From assembly GCA_020637515.1 (NCBI GenBank), contig JACKKG010000001.1, forward strand, positions 2,882,501-2,946,500: a stretch of 64,000 bases of DNA, in the 5' to 3' direction. Source of the stretch: Rhodobacter sp. Lineage in GTDB: Bacteria > Pseudomonadota > Alphaproteobacteria > Rhodobacterales > Rhodobacteraceae. A program made the position numbers and the translations under genes. The notes beneath the pieces were generated by a model. That model ran no database searches, was not told the DNA's origin, and saw only the letters and a program-made list of their open reading frames with translations. This document shows, in pieces, positions 52,795 to 60,418 of this stretch; position 1 is the first letter of the stretch, and each line of letters begins with the position of its first letter.

Positions 52795-52914
52795 AATTTC
52801 TCCGCAAGGGACGCGACCGGACGGGGCCGGACGCGACCGGATGGGGCCAAGCCGTCAGGCGGCGCCTTCCGCAAGGCCTGCCAGGACCCGCCGGCGGACA
52901 AAAGGGAGAGAGAC

Positions 52915-53694
52915 ATGGATCTGGGACTGACGGGCCGCTCGGCCATCGTTTGCGGCTCGACCCGGGGGCTGGGGCGCGCCTGCGCAGAGGAACTGCTGCG
53001 CGCCGGCGTCACGGTCGTGGTCAACGGCCGCAGCGCCGACAGCGTCGAAACCGCCGCACGCGAGATGCGCGCCGCCACGGGCGGCGAGGCGATCCCGCTG
53101 GCCGCCGACCTGAACACCGAGGGCGGCCGCGCCGCCCTGCTGGCCGCATGCCCCGCGCCCGACATCCTGGTCAACAACAACGGTGGCCCGCCGTTTCGCG
53201 ATTTCCGCGCGCTGGACCGCGCGGCGCTGGAACAGGGGCTGGCGATGAACATGCTGGCCCCGATCCAGTTGATCCAGGCGGTTCTGGACGGCATGGCCGA
53301 GCGCGGATTCGGCCGTATCGTCAACATCACCTCGGTCACGGTGAAGATGCCGGTGGCCGGGCTCGACCTGTCCAGCGGCGCGCGCGCCGGGCTTACGGCC
53401 TTTCTGGCCGGGATCGCGCGCACGGTCGCGCACCGCGGCGTCACCATCAACCAGATCCTGCCGGGCTATTTCGCCACCGAGCGACTGCGCGAGGGGTTTC
53501 GGGCCTCGGCCAGGTCCACGGATCAGCCGATCGAGACCGTCGAGCAGGCCTGGACCGATCAGGTGCCCGCCGCGCGGTTGGGCGACCCGGCCGAATTCGG
53601 CAAGACCTGCGCCTTCCTGTGCAGCGCCCATTCGGGCTATATCACCGGACAGAACCTGCTGATCGACGGCGGGCTGTTCCGGGGCACGTTCTGA
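52915..53694 (+). CDS. Atypical SDR family protein (NNNGGPP type)
   Basis: 259 residues. CGSTRGLGRA is the cofactor motif and LVNNNGGPP replaces NNAG. At the place of the usual Tyr-x3-Lys, 13 residues after Ser140, the sequence reads LSSGARAGL: Ser153 and Arg157. This matches a branch of SDRs described as FabG-like but lacking the catalytic pair, so the activity is uncertain. AAAGGGAGAG precedes the ATG at 52915. It is divergent from dctP and followed at 15 bases by a NIPSNAP gene. Confidence 0.85.
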   Translation: MDLGLTGRSAIVCGSTRGLGRACAEELLRAGVTVVVNGRSADSVETAAREMRAATGGEAIPLAADLNTEGGRAALLAACPAPDILVNNNGGPPFRDFRALDRAALEQGLAMNMLAPIQLIQAVLDGMAERGFGRIVNITSVTVKMPVAGLDLSSGARAGLTAFLAGIARTVAHRGVTINQILPGYFATERLREGFRASARSTDQPIETVEQAWTDQVPAARLGDPAEFGKTCAFLCSAHSGYITGQNLLIDGGLFRGTF

Positions 53695-53709
53695 GAAAGG
53701 ACCCCCGCC

Positions 53710-54033
53710 ATGATCGTCGAACAACGGATCTATCGGTTCAAGCCGGGCGCGGTGCCCGATTTCATGGCCCGCTACGAGGCGCGCGGCCTGGCGCTGCAAA
53801 AGCGCGTGCTGGGCAATCTCATCGGCTATTTCGTCACCGAACTGGGGCCGCTCAACGAGACCGTGCACCTGTGGGGCTACGACAGCCTCGACGACCGCGC
53901 GCGGCGCCGCGCGGCGCTGATGGCGGACCCCGACTGGCGCGCCTTCCTGGCCGAGATCCTGCCGCTTCTGGAAACCCAGGAAAGCCGCATTCTGCTGCCG
54001 ACCGCCTTTTCCCCCATCGGCGGCGCGGGTTGA
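53710..54033 (+). CDS. NIPSNAP family protein
   Basis: 107 residues, one dimeric alpha/beta-barrel domain: MIVEQRIYRFKPGAVPDFM at the start and NETVHLWGYDSLDDRARRRAALMADPDWRAFL in the middle are typical. These small proteins are common in aromatic and terpenoid catabolic operons; their activity is not settled. Preceded by GAAAGGACC and co-directional with the SDR. Confidence 0.85.
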   Translation: MIVEQRIYRFKPGAVPDFMARYEARGLALQKRVLGNLIGYFVTELGPLNETVHLWGYDSLDDRARRRAALMADPDWRAFLAEILPLLETQESRILLPTAFSPIGGAG

Positions 54034-54064
54034 ACCGCACCGCCGCCGGGCGCCGGGCGCGCGC

Positions 54065-55432
54065 TCAGTGCAATTCCTCGACATGCAGCCCCGCGGGCGC
54101 GGCGGGCGGGCCAAAGGCCAGGTCGCGCGTCAGCCGCACGCCGCCGATCTGCGCAAGCCGCCAACCGGGGATCGGCTTGCGCGGGGGCGGTTCCGACAGG
54201 TCCTTGTCCACGCCGTCGATCATCACCCGGGTGATGTTCGCCGGATCGCCCAGCAGGGTCAGGTCGTCCTCGACCCGGCCGTTCACGACGATCAGGTCGG
54301 CCTTGTATCCGGGCAGGACCGCGCCGATTTCCCCCATCATCCGCATCCCGAAGGCGCTTTTGCGGGTGCCGCATTCGATGGCCTCCAGCGGCGAGAGACC
54401 GAAGTATTTCACGAAGACTTCCATCTCGCGGTAATGCCAATCGCCGTAGGGCACCAGCGCGAAACCGGCCTCGGAGCCCGTCAGCAGGGGCACGCCCGCC
54501 TTGTGCGCGGCGGCAAGGGTCGGCGCGCTTTCGGTGATCTCGCGTTCGAACAGCGCGATCAGGTCGGGCGAGGTGCCGATCCGGGCGCCGAAATCGACCA
54601 TGTTCGCCTGAAAGGTCAGCGCCGGCACGATCGGCACCTTGCGCTCGACCACGGCCTCGAGCGCGGCCTCGTCCATTCCGGTGGCGTGCAGGATGAAATC
54701 GAACCCCGCGACGGCGGCGCGGCGCGTCGCCTCGGCGCCCCGGCAATGCCCCATCACCGGGGTCATCAGCTCATGGGCCGTGTCGCAGATCAGCTTCAGT
54801 TCCTCGAGCGTCCAGACGCACATCTCGCCGCGATGCGCCTGACGTGGCACGATGCCGGTGACGTGGACCTTGATCCAGTCGGCGCCATGCTTGATCTGGC
54901 GGCGGACCTCGCGGACGATCTCGTCCCTGGAGTTGACGACCATGTAATAGCCCGTCACCCCCTCGTCGCGGATCAGCCGCCCGGCGGTGCCGCCGACGCC
55001 CGTGATCAGCGCATAGGCGCCGCAGGACATGCGCGGCCCCTCGAACAGGCCCGCGTCGATGGCGTCGCGCACGTCGCCCATGTTTTCAAAGGTCGAATCC
55101 GGGTCCACCATCGCCGTCACACCCGCGCGCAGCAGCTTGCGCGCGTTGTAGGCCGCGATCAGCGCCGACAGGCCGTTGCGCCGCTGGTGGAAGATCTCGG
55201 CGTTCGATCCCGCGTCGTCAAACGCCAGATGGCAATGCGTGTCGATGAGCCCCGGCATGACCGTCTGCCCGGCCGCGTCGATGCGCCTGAGGTTCGGCCG
55301 GTTGCTGGCCCGGGCGTCGGCCTCGGCGCCCGTGGCGGCGATGCGTCCCCCTTCGACCAGGACCGAGCCCGCGTAGGCCGGCGCCCCGGTGCCGTCGATG
55401 ACCCGCCCGCCGGTGATGATGAAATCCGTCAT
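54065..55432 (-). CDS. Metal-dependent amidohydrolase (imidazolonepropionase-like)
   Basis: 455 residues of the amidohydrolase superfamily. HxH metal ligands are in DTHCHL, a lysine bridge in WIKVHVTG and a histidine in MGHCRG. The last ligand, normally an Asp in TGSDAG, reads LTGSEAG, with Glu. The family opens cyclic amides or removes N-acyl groups. It ends with a C-terminal beta-sandwich typical of the fold. The start at 55432 overlaps the upstream amidohydrolase stop (ATGA). Confidence 0.85.
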   Translation of the reverse strand: MTDFIITGGRVIDGTGAPAYAGSVLVEGGRIAATGAEADARASNRPNLRRIDAAGQTVMPGLIDTHCHLAFDDAGSNAEIFHQRRNGLSALIAAYNARKLLRAGVTAMVDPDSTFENMGDVRDAIDAGLFEGPRMSCGAYALITGVGGTAGRLIRDEGVTGYYMVVNSRDEIVREVRRQIKHGADWIKVHVTGIVPRQAHRGEMCVWTLEELKLICDTAHELMTPVMGHCRGAEATRRAAVAGFDFILHATGMDEAALEAVVERKVPIVPALTFQANMVDFGARIGTSPDLIALFEREITESAPTLAAAHKAGVPLLTGSEAGFALVPYGDWHYREMEVFVKYFGLSPLEAIECGTRKSAFGMRMMGEIGAVLPGYKADLIVVNGRVEDDLTLLGDPANITRVMIDGVDKDLSEPPPRKPIPGWRLAQIGGVRLTRDLAFGPPAAPAGLHVEELH

Positions 55433-56439
55433 GCTTCCTCCTGCGTCAGGCGCAACAGGCGCCGTGCGTTATCGGCCAGCTTCGCCGCCGGCCGGTGCGC
55501 GCCCAGATCCTCGGGCGCGTCCCAGCCGGCGAAATTGGTGCCGAACACCAGCCGGTCGTCGCCAACCATGTCGGTCAACAGCGCCAGCGAGGCGTCCTTG
55601 TTCAGATGGTTGTCGAACCACAGCCGCGCGACGCGTTCCTCGAACGCGCCGTCATGGCGCAGATGCGCCGGCGACCAGGGCCGCTTGCGCATCGCCTGCG
55701 CCATGCGACCCGCCAGGAACGCCGTGGCGCCGCCGCCATGGCTGAGGCAGAGATCCAGCGCCGGGTGCCGGTCCAGCACCCCGCCGTAGATCAGCCGCGC
55801 CACCGCCAGCGTTTCCTGCGCGGCGAAGCCGATCACCACATCGAGATCGTATCCCTTGAGGTTCGCATCCCCCGCCGGGCCGTCGATTCCCGCCGGGCCC
55901 GGATGCAGGAACAGCGGCACGTTCAGCCGCACGCAGGCCTCGTACAGCCGGTCCATGGACGGATCGTCCAGCCGGTGCGGCATGTCGGTGCCGATGTAGC
56001 CGCCCAGCAGGCCCAGCGTGCGCACCGCGCGCTCCAGTTCCTCGACCGCGGCGCCAATGTCCTGCATCGGCAGCGCCGCAAAGCCCGCCAGGCGCGCGCC
56101 ATGCGGGGCGATCCGTGCCGCCAGCGCGTCGTTGTGCGTGCGGCAAAAGGCGATCGCCCTGGGCGCGTCGATGAAATGCAGATACGTCAGCGGGTTCGGC
56201 GACAGCACCTGATAGTCGATCCCGGCCGCGTCCAGGCGGGCCAGGCGCACCGCGACATCCATGAACGGGCTGCCCTGGTAGCGCACGCCATCCAGCCGAT
56301 ACCCGCCGACGCGGAACCAGGGCGCATCCCCGTCCTGCCCGCCCATCTCGGGACCCAGCGCACCCGCCGCGCCAAAGCTTTCGGCCAGAACCACATGCGC
56401 GTGAACGTCGATCACGCGCGCTTCGGTTGCTCCTGCCAC
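55429..56439 (-). CDS. Amidohydrolase_2 (ACMSD-like decarboxylase/hydrolase)
   Basis: 336 residues if it begins at the GTG at 56439. VIDVHAHVV gives the metal HxH, HPGPAG and LSHGGG the later histidines, and FGTNFAGWD stands where decarboxylases have an Asp-containing motif (Asn here). Relatives decarboxylate aromatic acids or hydrolyse lactones. The GTG is chosen because a GGGGGGAG ribosome site precedes it and the protein then starts just before VIDVH; an ATG at 56466 would overlap the palindrome and lacks a ribosome site. Confidence 0.78.
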   Translation of the reverse strand: MAGATEARVIDVHAHVVLAESFGAAGALGPEMGGQDGDAPWFRVGGYRLDGVRYQGSPFMDVAVRLARLDAAGIDYQVLSPNPLTYLHFIDAPRAIAFCRTHNDALAARIAPHGARLAGFAALPMQDIGAAVEELERAVRTLGLLGGYIGTDMPHRLDDPSMDRLYEACVRLNVPLFLHPGPAGIDGPAGDANLKGYDLDVVIGFAAQETLAVARLIYGGVLDRHPALDLCLSHGGGATAFLAGRMAQAMRKRPWSPAHLRHDGAFEERVARLWFDNHLNKDASLALLTDMVGDDRLVFGTNFAGWDAPEDLGAHRPAAKLADNARRLLRLTQEEA

Positions 56440-56464
56440 TGGCTCCCCCCATGAGACAGAATTC

Positions 56465-56493
56465 ATTTCGATTTGAATATAATCGAATTCGAT
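56465..56493. promoter_or_regulatory. Divergent promoter-operator of amidohydrolase and MarR genes
   Basis: Contains TTCGATT and AATCGAA (56467-56473 and 56481-56487), seven-base arms with a seven-base spacer, plus the perfect 12-base palindrome ATCGAATTCGAT (56482-56493). TATAAT at 56478-56483 is a consensus -10 box for the MarR gene. The half-site ATTTCGAT also occurs in sites A and B. A MarR autoregulatory operator is likely. Confidence 0.6.
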
Positions 56494-56583
56494 GCATACT
56501 GTCAAACTTGGAAACGGGCGGTTTTGGTGGCAATGGCGGCGCGAGCCGAATATGACGCGGGCGTGGACCAAGGAGCTGACGAC

Positions 56584-57069
56584 ATGGTGAAGGCCGACCT
56601 CCCCTTGCTGGAGAACCGCGTGACGTTCCTGACGCACCGGATCAACGCCCGCCTTCAACAGGTCAGTCACCCGGTGATTTCGCCCGTGGGGCTGGATCTC
56701 TACAGTTCGCGCATCCTGTTCGCTCTGGACCAGAACGGCCCGATGAAGGTGGGCCAGCTTGTCGAGCTGATGGCCCTGCCCCAGTCCACGCTGTCGCACC
56801 AGTTGAAACGGATGGAGAAGAACGGTCTGGTGACGCGCACCCGGTCGGATCATGACAACCGCACGGTCGAGGTCGCCGCCACCGACCAGGGCATCCGCGC
56901 CACCCGCGTCTGCACCGCGCTGAGCGACGCCATCGCGGAACGCCTGAACGCGGCCCTCGAACCGACCGAGATGAAGGCGCTGATCGACGGGCTCAATCGA
57001 ATCTTCGACGCCCTCGCCGACATGCCGACCCTTGCCGAACGCTGCGCGGAACTGGTCGCGGAACGCTGA
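56584..57069 (+). CDS. MarR family transcriptional regulator
   Basis: 161 residues. The winged helix is clear: MKVGQLVELMALPQSTLSHQLKRMEKNGLVTRTRSDHDNRTVEV. Long helices at both ends form the dimer. MarR proteins usually repress neighbouring genes and are released by aromatic ligands, which fits the catabolic surroundings. The ATG at 56584 follows AGGAG by nine bases; a longer frame from a TTG at 56473 would start within the operator. Candidate reader of the palindromes in this region. Confidence 0.88.
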   Translation: MVKADLPLLENRVTFLTHRINARLQQVSHPVISPVGLDLYSSRILFALDQNGPMKVGQLVELMALPQSTLSHQLKRMEKNGLVTRTRSDHDNRTVEVAATDQGIRATRVCTALSDAIAERLNAALEPTEMKALIDGLNRIFDALADMPTLAERCAELVAER

Positions 57070-57130
57070 CGCCGCGGCCGAGGTTCGGGCCTGGCCTGGG
57101 GGCAATCCGCGGGGATGCGGGTCTTGACGC

Positions 57131-58012
57131 TCACGCGCCCCGCGGGGTCATGTCCACGCTGTGGCGGCTGGCCTGCCCGCCGGCCGATCGCAAGGCCCCC
57201 AGAACCGGCGCCACGTCCAGATAATCGCGGCCCTGCGCCACCACCACATGGTCCTGCCCCGCCCACCGGTCGTTGGTCGGATCAAAGGCCACCCAGCCAT
57301 TGGCCGGCCCGGCCCAGGCGCGCACCCAGGCGTGCATCGCATCCGCCCCCTCCAACCGGGGTTGGCCCGGCGGCGGCTCGGTGCGCAGAAACCCCGAGAC
57401 ATAGCCCGCCGGCACCCCCAGTTCCCTGAGCGCGGCGATCATCACATGGGCAAAGTCCTGGCACACCCCCCGGCGCTGTGCAAAGGCCTGCGCGGGGCCC
57501 GTCTCGACCGAGGTGGCGGCGGCATCAAAGCGCATTTCGGCATGGATCGCCCGGCCCAGCGTGCGCACGGTGTCGATCACCGTTGCGCGCGGGCGGGCCA
57601 GGTCGTGCGCGAAGCGGGCGATCTCGGGCACCGCCGGCACCCGGGCCGAAGGGCGGCGGAAATGGTGCGGCGCGTCCGGCCCCAGGTCGCGGTCCAGGGC
57701 CAGCACGCCGGCCAGATCCGCCAGCGCCGGCGACAGGTCCGCCAGGGGCGCCGGACTGAGCCGATCCACCACCAGCGAGACCGACAACCGCAAGCCCGCG
57801 ATCGGCGCGTGCCAGACCGCCGCGGTGGTGGCATTGCCAAAGAAATCCGTCCAGTCGCGGCATTCGTCCGGGGCCGGGTCGATCCGCAGGCTGCGCGACA
57901 GCACCCGCTGTTCCCCCGGCAGGTCCGGCGGCGACAGGCGCATCAGCGTGCGCGACCGGTCCGAGCGCGCGGCATAGGCGTAGTCGATGCCGAGGGCGAT
58001 GTCGTAGATCAT
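57131..58012 (-). CDS. Transglutaminase-like domain protein
   Basis: 293 residues. An N-terminal beta-rich domain (1-120) precedes a transglutaminase-like papain fold with Cys184 (GVCQDFAH), His227 (AMHAWV) and Asp244 (FDPTND). Bacterial members are usually proteases or peptide ligases, not cross-linkers. It is the last gene of a three-gene cassette with the ATP-grasp/alpha-E protein eight bases upstream. Confidence 0.9.
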   Translation of the reverse strand: MIYDIALGIDYAYAARSDRSRTLMRLSPPDLPGEQRVLSRSLRIDPAPDECRDWTDFFGNATTAAVWHAPIAGLRLSVSLVVDRLSPAPLADLSPALADLAGVLALDRDLGPDAPHHFRRPSARVPAVPEIARFAHDLARPRATVIDTVRTLGRAIHAEMRFDAAATSVETGPAQAFAQRRGVCQDFAHVMIAALRELGVPAGYVSGFLRTEPPPGQPRLEGADAMHAWVRAWAGPANGWVAFDPTNDRWAGQDHVVVAQGRDYLDVAPVLGALRSAGGQASRHSVDMTPRGA

Positions 58013-58020
58013 GCCGCCCC

Positions 58021-60402
58021 CTACCGCAGATAGGCGTCGGTCAACAGGTCCGAGATCCGCGCCAGGTCACGGCGCAGGCGGCGCAGGCGGGCCTCGGTCA
58101 CCTGTTCGGGCGCCAGGACGCTGACCAGCGCCTCGAGCGGAACCAGCGCCCGCGACAAGGGCGCGAGGCGGCCGTTCTCGAGCGCGCCCGGCATGGTCGC
58201 GGCCTGTTCGCGCAGGACCCGCAACTGGAACAGGATCGCGCGCGGATTGTCCCCGTCCAGCGCCAGCAGATCGACCACCGTGTCGCGCGATGTCTCGACC
58301 GCGTAGCGGCGGCGGTGGGTGATGGTGCTGTCCGCGACCTCGACCGCCAGGTCCAGCGACCCTTCGGGGGCGCCCGCGCCCGCCAGCCCGATCAGCAGCG
58401 TCGCCAGCGCATCGGCGCGTTCCAGCGCCCGGCCGAAGCTGAGGAACCGCCAGCCCTGGAACCGATACATGTTGTCTTGCACCAGACCGGAAAAGCCGGT
58501 GATCTTGCGCAGCAACACCGACATGCCGCGCGCCGCGTCGTCGCCCGGCCGGATCGCGCGCAGCGTGTTCTCGGCGGTGCGGTGCAGATCGACCAGCGCC
58601 GCCCAGCCATCGACCGAGAAGCGGTCGCGCACCTTGCCCGCGCAGGTCCGCGCCGCGCCGATCCGGGCCAGCAGCGCATCGGGCATGGGCTGGCCGGGGT
58701 CGATGCCGTAGCCCGGCAGAAAGGCCTCCATGCGCCTGAGCAGCGGATCGGCGGGGTTGTCGGTCGTGGCCAGCCGCGTGTGATAGGCGCGGATCAGGCG
58801 GATCGCATCCTCGGTCCGTTCGACGTAGCGGCCCAGCCAGAACAGGTTGTCGGCCGCGCGCGCGGGCACGACGGCCGGACTGGCACGGCGAAAGACGGCG
58901 CCGGGCTGCGGGCGCAGGGACAGGTTCGGCACCGGCTTGTCCGAGACGATCCACACATCCGCCACCGACCCGCCCTTTTGCATCGCCAGCGCGGTCGCAT
59001 CGCCCGCCCTGCCGATGCGCGCATACCCGCCGGGCATGAAGCGCCAGCCCCGCGCGGTGCGCGCCGCGAAAACCCGCACGGTCATCGGGCGCGGCTCGAC
59101 CCGGCCCTGCGCCAGCGGCTGGCCCTCGGCGGTGACCCAGGCCGGGGTCGTGGACAGCGCGACGGTTTCCTGCCCGACGTAGCCGGGCGCCGTGGCCTCG
59201 GACCAGTCGTCGGGCAGGCCCGGCGAGGCCCCGTCGGCGTCGAAGGGCAGGTCCGACGCCAGCGCGGGACCGACCAGCATCCGCGCCGCGTGGCGTTGCA
59301 CATAGGCGCGCTCCTCGGGCCCGCCGCACCACCAGGTGGCGATGTTCGGCAAGGCCAGCGGCTGGCCGGTCAGAACCTGCGCGATCCGTGGCAGGAAGGC
59401 CATCATCGCGCGCATTTCCAGGACGCCCGCGCCCAGTGCGTTGACCATCGCCAGGCGTCCTTGACGCACTGCCTCGACCAGGCCGGGGGTGCCGATCCGG
59501 CTGTCGGCATCCAGCTCCAGCGGGTCGGCGAACTGTGCGTCGATGCGCCGCCACAACACGCCCAGCGGGTGCGGCCCCTCGATGGTGCGGATCTTGGCGG
59601 CGCCGTTCTCGACCAGCAGATCCTCGCCTTCGAGCAGCGGCAGGCCCAGGTAGCGGGCGATATAGGTGTGTTCGTAATAGGTGTCGTTCGAGGGGCCCGG
59701 CGTCAGGATCGCCGCGCCGCCATCTTGCGACAGGTCCGCCAGCGCGGTGCGGAAATCCTGAAAGAACCCGGCCAGCCGGTGGATATGCGCGCGCGGAAAG
59801 CGTTCGGGAAAGATGCGCCCGGTCGCCATGCGGTTTTCCAGCGCGAACCCGGCCCCCGAGGGCGCCTGCATGCGGTCGCCCAGCACCAGCCACGAGCCAT
59901 CGGGCGAGCGCCCGATCTCGAACGCCAGGTAGTGCAGGAAATAGCCTCCCCGCGGCACCACGCCGACCAGCGGGCGCAACCAGTGCGGCGAGGCAGCGAC
60001 CAGCGCGGCCGGCAAGTGCCCCTCGGCCACCAGCCGGCCGGGGCCGTAGAGATCCGCCACCACCCGTTCCAGCAGATCCGCGCGTTGCGCGAGCCCGTCG
60101 CAGATGGTCTGCCATTCGTCCTCGTGCAGGATCACCGGGACCGGCGCCAGCGGCCAGTCCCGTTCGGCCAGGGGATCGGCCGAATACTGACGGTAAAAGA
60201 CCCCGGCATCGCGCAGATAGTGATTGCCGCGTTCGAACCGCGCGCCGATCTCGTCGGCGGACAGCCGGGCAAAGCGGTCCACGAAGCGCCGCCAGACCGG
60301 GCGCATCCGCCCCTCGGCGTCGAACAATTCGTCGGCCACGCCGGGAATGCGGCGGTAGCCGGCGAACAGGGGCGTGTCCGGGCTGGGCAGAGGGCTGGGC
60401 AT
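58021..60402 (-). CDS. Circularly permuted ATP-grasp / alpha-E domain fusion
   Basis: 793 residues. Residues about 75-470 are a circularly permuted ATP-grasp domain: GVFYRQYSADP, LYGPGRLV, PRGGYFLHYLAFEIGR, GPSNDTYYEHTYIA and NALGAGVLEMRAMMAFLP are its blocks. From about residue 495 comes the alpha-E helical domain (ADNLFWLGRYVERTEDAIRL). The pair is often two genes; here it is one protein. ATP-grasp enzymes join a carboxylate to an amine, so the cassette is thought to make or modify a peptide. Product unknown. Confidence 0.9.
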   Translation of the reverse strand: MPSPLPSPDTPLFAGYRRIPGVADELFDAEGRMRPVWRRFVDRFARLSADEIGARFERGNHYLRDAGVFYRQYSADPLAERDWPLAPVPVILHEDEWQTICDGLAQRADLLERVVADLYGPGRLVAEGHLPAALVAASPHWLRPLVGVVPRGGYFLHYLAFEIGRSPDGSWLVLGDRMQAPSGAGFALENRMATGRIFPERFPRAHIHRLAGFFQDFRTALADLSQDGGAAILTPGPSNDTYYEHTYIARYLGLPLLEGEDLLVENGAAKIRTIEGPHPLGVLWRRIDAQFADPLELDADSRIGTPGLVEAVRQGRLAMVNALGAGVLEMRAMMAFLPRIAQVLTGQPLALPNIATWWCGGPEERAYVQRHAARMLVGPALASDLPFDADGASPGLPDDWSEATAPGYVGQETVALSTTPAWVTAEGQPLAQGRVEPRPMTVRVFAARTARGWRFMPGGYARIGRAGDATALAMQKGGSVADVWIVSDKPVPNLSLRPQPGAVFRRASPAVVPARAADNLFWLGRYVERTEDAIRLIRAYHTRLATTDNPADPLLRRMEAFLPGYGIDPGQPMPDALLARIGAARTCAGKVRDRFSVDGWAALVDLHRTAENTLRAIRPGDDAARGMSVLLRKITGFSGLVQDNMYRFQGWRFLSFGRALERADALATLLIGLAGAGAPEGSLDLAVEVADSTITHRRRYAVETSRDTVVDLLALDGDNPRAILFQLRVLREQAATMPGALENGRLAPLSRALVPLEALVSVLAPEQVTEARLRRLRRDLARISDLLTDAYLR

Positions 60403-60418
60403 CAGGGCCTCTCGGGCG

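Noticed and set aside
56464..56583. Longer MarR protein starting from TTG at 56473
   Set aside because: That start lies inside the palindrome and -10 box, has no ribosome site, and the ATG at 56584 has AGGAG at good spacing.
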